Assembly: GCF_010119195.1 (NCBI RefSeq)
Contig: NZ_WRXL01000001.1
Location: 558,001-622,000, forward strand
DNA length: 64,000 nucleotides
Source: Haloarcula salina
GTDB lineage: Archaea; Halobacteriota; Halobacteria; Halobacteriales; Haloarculaceae
Direction: 5' to 3'
Shown one piece after another: positions 62,475 to 64,000 of the stretch. The position numbers and the translations under genes are program-made. The notes beneath the pieces are model-generated. The model did not search any database. It had not been told where the DNA came from and worked only from the letters and a program-made list of their open reading frames with translations. How positions within the stretch are numbered: the first letter of the stretch is position 1; each line of letters opens with the position of its first letter.

Positions 62475-63311
62475 TCAGACCGGGGTGAACAGGAACAGGA
62501 CGACGTTGTTCGCGGCCGGGCCGAGTCCGACGGCCGTGACGACGGCGAGCAGGAGGCTCGCCTCGACGGGGTCCTCCTCGAGGTAGTCGTCAAAGAGGAC
62601 GACGATCGCCACCGCGACGACGACCTTGACGAGGACGAACAGCCAGCCCCGACCCAGATACGGGGCCGTCGGCAGCGAGGCGGCGAACTCCATGATGTGC
62701 GCCGGGATGGGCGTGCGCTCGGTGACGCCGATCACGTCCGCGCCGACCGCCGTCGAGGCCCCGTCGAGCGCGTGGGCAAACACGACGGTCGGGGCCGCGT
62801 AGCGCATTCGGACCACGGTGGGCGTCCGCCACAGCGCGACGGCGAGGACCGTCAGCGCCGCGAGCACCGCGGCGACGGTGACCGAGACGGTCGGCCAGAC
62901 GAGCGCGAGCAGGTCGGATCGCAGCGCCATGATGACGCTGAGGACGAGCACGACGGTGAGAAAGCCGGTCCCGACGAGACCGAGGTTCCGCGAGATGGTC
63001 TCGCTGTGGCCGCGCCGGACGCTGAACAGCGAGAGCGCGATCCAGATCGCCCCGAGCGTGACGTAGGTGGTCAGATACACCGCCGGAGCGCCGAAGAGCG
63101 GCGCGACCACGGGGCGGTAGGCCTCGATGGGTGGCTGGTGAAGCGCGTGCAGCGCCCCGCCCAGCGCCATCCACGGCGTCAGCGCCACCACGGTCCGCTG
63201 GTCGATCGGCGGTTCGAGGGCGTACAGCAGCGCCGTCACGACGAGCGTCCCGGCCAGCAGCGCCACCGCGTACTCGACCGGCGGCAGCGCGAGCCCCGAA
63301 GGCAGTACCAT
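62475..63311 (-). CDS. DUF63 family membrane protein
   Basis: A 278-residue archaeal membrane protein with about eight transmembrane segments. It shows DUF63 features: LTPWMALGGALHALHQPP, PAVYLTTYVTLGAIW and the AHALDGASTAVGADVIG block. Function unknown; the family is nearly universal in archaea. The start is the ATG at 63311; a GTG at 63320 would add three residues. Confidence 0.87.
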   Translation of the reverse strand: MVLPSGLALPPVEYAVALLAGTLVVTALLYALEPPIDQRTVVALTPWMALGGALHALHQPPIEAYRPVVAPLFGAPAVYLTTYVTLGAIWIALSLFSVRRGHSETISRNLGLVGTGFLTVVLVLSVIMALRSDLLALVWPTVSVTVAAVLAALTVLAVALWRTPTVVRMRYAAPTVVFAHALDGASTAVGADVIGVTERTPIPAHIMEFAASLPTAPYLGRGWLFVLVKVVVAVAIVVLFDDYLEEDPVEASLLLAVVTAVGLGPAANNVVLFLFTPV

Positions 63312-63453
63312 GTCCCCCACGCCGGTGTCTGTAAGGGAAAAGCTTCCGGCCCGCGGCGGCGTTGGAATTATCTGCCACGGTCGCGGTCATTTACACCTCG
63401 ACGCCGGCACGCGCCCGCTGTCTTTACGTACCGCCCGCGCGTCACCCGGGCCT

Positions 63454-64000
63454 ATGGACGACCTGCCAGACCGGATCGAGCACACGGTCCTCGGGCCGAC
63501 CACGACGCCGGACGACGTTCGGACCTGTCTCGACGAGGCCCTGCAGTACGGGACGCGAGCCTGCATCGCGCCGTGTTACCTCCCGCTGGCGACCGACTAC
63601 GCCAACGTCCCGCTGACGGCCGTCGTCGACTTCCCCCACGGCCAGGGCCAGACCGAGGCGGTCTGCCGGGCGGCGAAGCTCGCCTGGAACGCCGGGGCCG
63701 ACGAGCTGGACGTGGTCTGTAACGTCGGCCTCCTCAAGGCCGGCGAGGACGACGCGGTGGCCGACCACCTCACCGAGGTCGTCGCCAGCGTGCCGATCCC
63801 GGTGAAGGTCATCGTCGAAGCGCCGCTGCTGACCGACGACGAACTGGAGCGGGTCGGCCAACTCGTCGCCGACGCCGACGCCGCCTACCTCAAGACCGCG
63901 ACGGGCTTCAGCGAGGGCGGCGCGACCGTCCACGACGTGGAGATCCTGAGCACGTACCTGCCAGTGAAGGCGAGCGGCGGCGTCGGCTCGTGGGCGGAGG
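63454..64000 (+). CDS. deoC: Deoxyribose-phosphate aldolase, 3' end cut by window
   Basis: Splits 2-deoxyribose-5-phosphate into glyceraldehyde-3-phosphate and acetaldehyde, the last step of deoxynucleoside catabolism. The visible 182 residues contain the class I aldolase core: VDFPHGQGQTEAVCRA, DELDVVCNVG (acid-base Asp) and the Schiff-base Lys147 in AYLKTATGF. The family is about 210-220 residues, so only the end is missing. Confidence 0.92.
   Translation, partial: MDDLPDRIEHTVLGPTTTPDDVRTCLDEALQYGTRACIAPCYLPLATDYANVPLTAVVDFPHGQGQTEAVCRAAKLAWNAGADELDVVCNVGLLKAGEDDAVADHLTEVVASVPIPVKVIVEAPLLTDDELERVGQLVADADAAYLKTATGFSEGGATVHDVEILSTYLPVKASGGVGSWAE

Overview
The window is chromosomal DNA of a halophilic archaeon (class Halobacteria). 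The sequence is GC-rich and densely coding. Its proteins are strongly acidic, and many genes have a TATA-like box 25-30 bases before the ATG, as in leaderless haloarchaeal transcripts. Archaeal marker genes include GTP cyclohydrolase MptA, amidotransferase subunit GatD, a SAMP1-type modifier ending in Gly-Gly, Bat-type and TrmB regulators, a HalX response regulator and an alternative-haem-pathway (Ahb) siroheme decarboxylase. The gene mix resembles Haloarcula/Halomicrobium relatives, but I cannot name a species. I see no transposase, phage block, CRISPR array or rRNA; there is one tRNA.

Layout. 1-7.2 kb: 3' part of an AhbA/AhbB-type siroheme decarboxylase, HalX regulator, mptA, TrmB-type regulator, a DUF255 thioredoxin-like protein, cytochrome P450 and fxsA. 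7.2-12.4 kb: tRNA-Ile(GAT), a zinc-ribbon miniprotein behind two inverted repeats, a DUF4013 membrane protein, then a block that looks redox/nitrogen-linked: DUF2249 protein, polytopic CcoN/NnrS-like membrane protein, NarO-type Cys-motif regulator, radical SAM/SPASM enzyme and a CGCGG-motif peptide directly abutting it. 12.4-19.4 kb: SRPBCC protein, Bat-type regulator preceded by two related palindromes, idi, a 7TM histidine kinase, MoaB-like protein with a long acidic extension, a Tat-exported beta-propeller and a PLAT-like protein. 19.7-26.7 kb: a GCS2-family ligase, MBL hydrolase, overlapping pyrG-guaAb-DUF7126 operon, small membrane proteins and an alpha/beta hydrolase. 26.8-39.9 kb: PspA, SLC13 permease, lipid kinase, thrS, UspA, gamma-carbonic-anhydrase-like protein, second GCS2 ligase with an acidic insertion, peroxiredoxin, and a pseudo-receiver/GAF plus DUF7504 pair. 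40-45.4 kb: dgcA/dgcN-like D-glutamate pair, Vms1-like protein, Na+/Ca2+ exchanger, and DUF5802 and DUF1405 proteins. 45.4-53 kb: secreted low-complexity protein, double-winged-helix regulator, gatD, acetyltransferase, second 7TM kinase and samp1. 53-64 kb: potassium channel locus, superoxide dismutase, zinc-ribbon regulator, HPP-USP fusion, uridine phosphorylase, DUF63 and the 5' part of deoC.

How parts fit. The most interesting locus is 8.8-12.3 kb. A radical SAM/SPASM enzyme starts on the base after the stop codon of a 103-residue protein carrying Cys-Gly-Cys-Gly-Gly, which looks like a maturase with its peptide substrate. It sits beside a regulator with an iron-sulfur-type cysteine pattern. 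Other coherent units are dgcN-dgcA (D-glutamate catabolism), pyrG-guaAb-DUF7126 (nucleotide synthesis), the divergent TrkA/RCK potassium module, and uridine phosphorylase near deoC (nucleoside breakdown). Family names come from sequence recognition without database searches.
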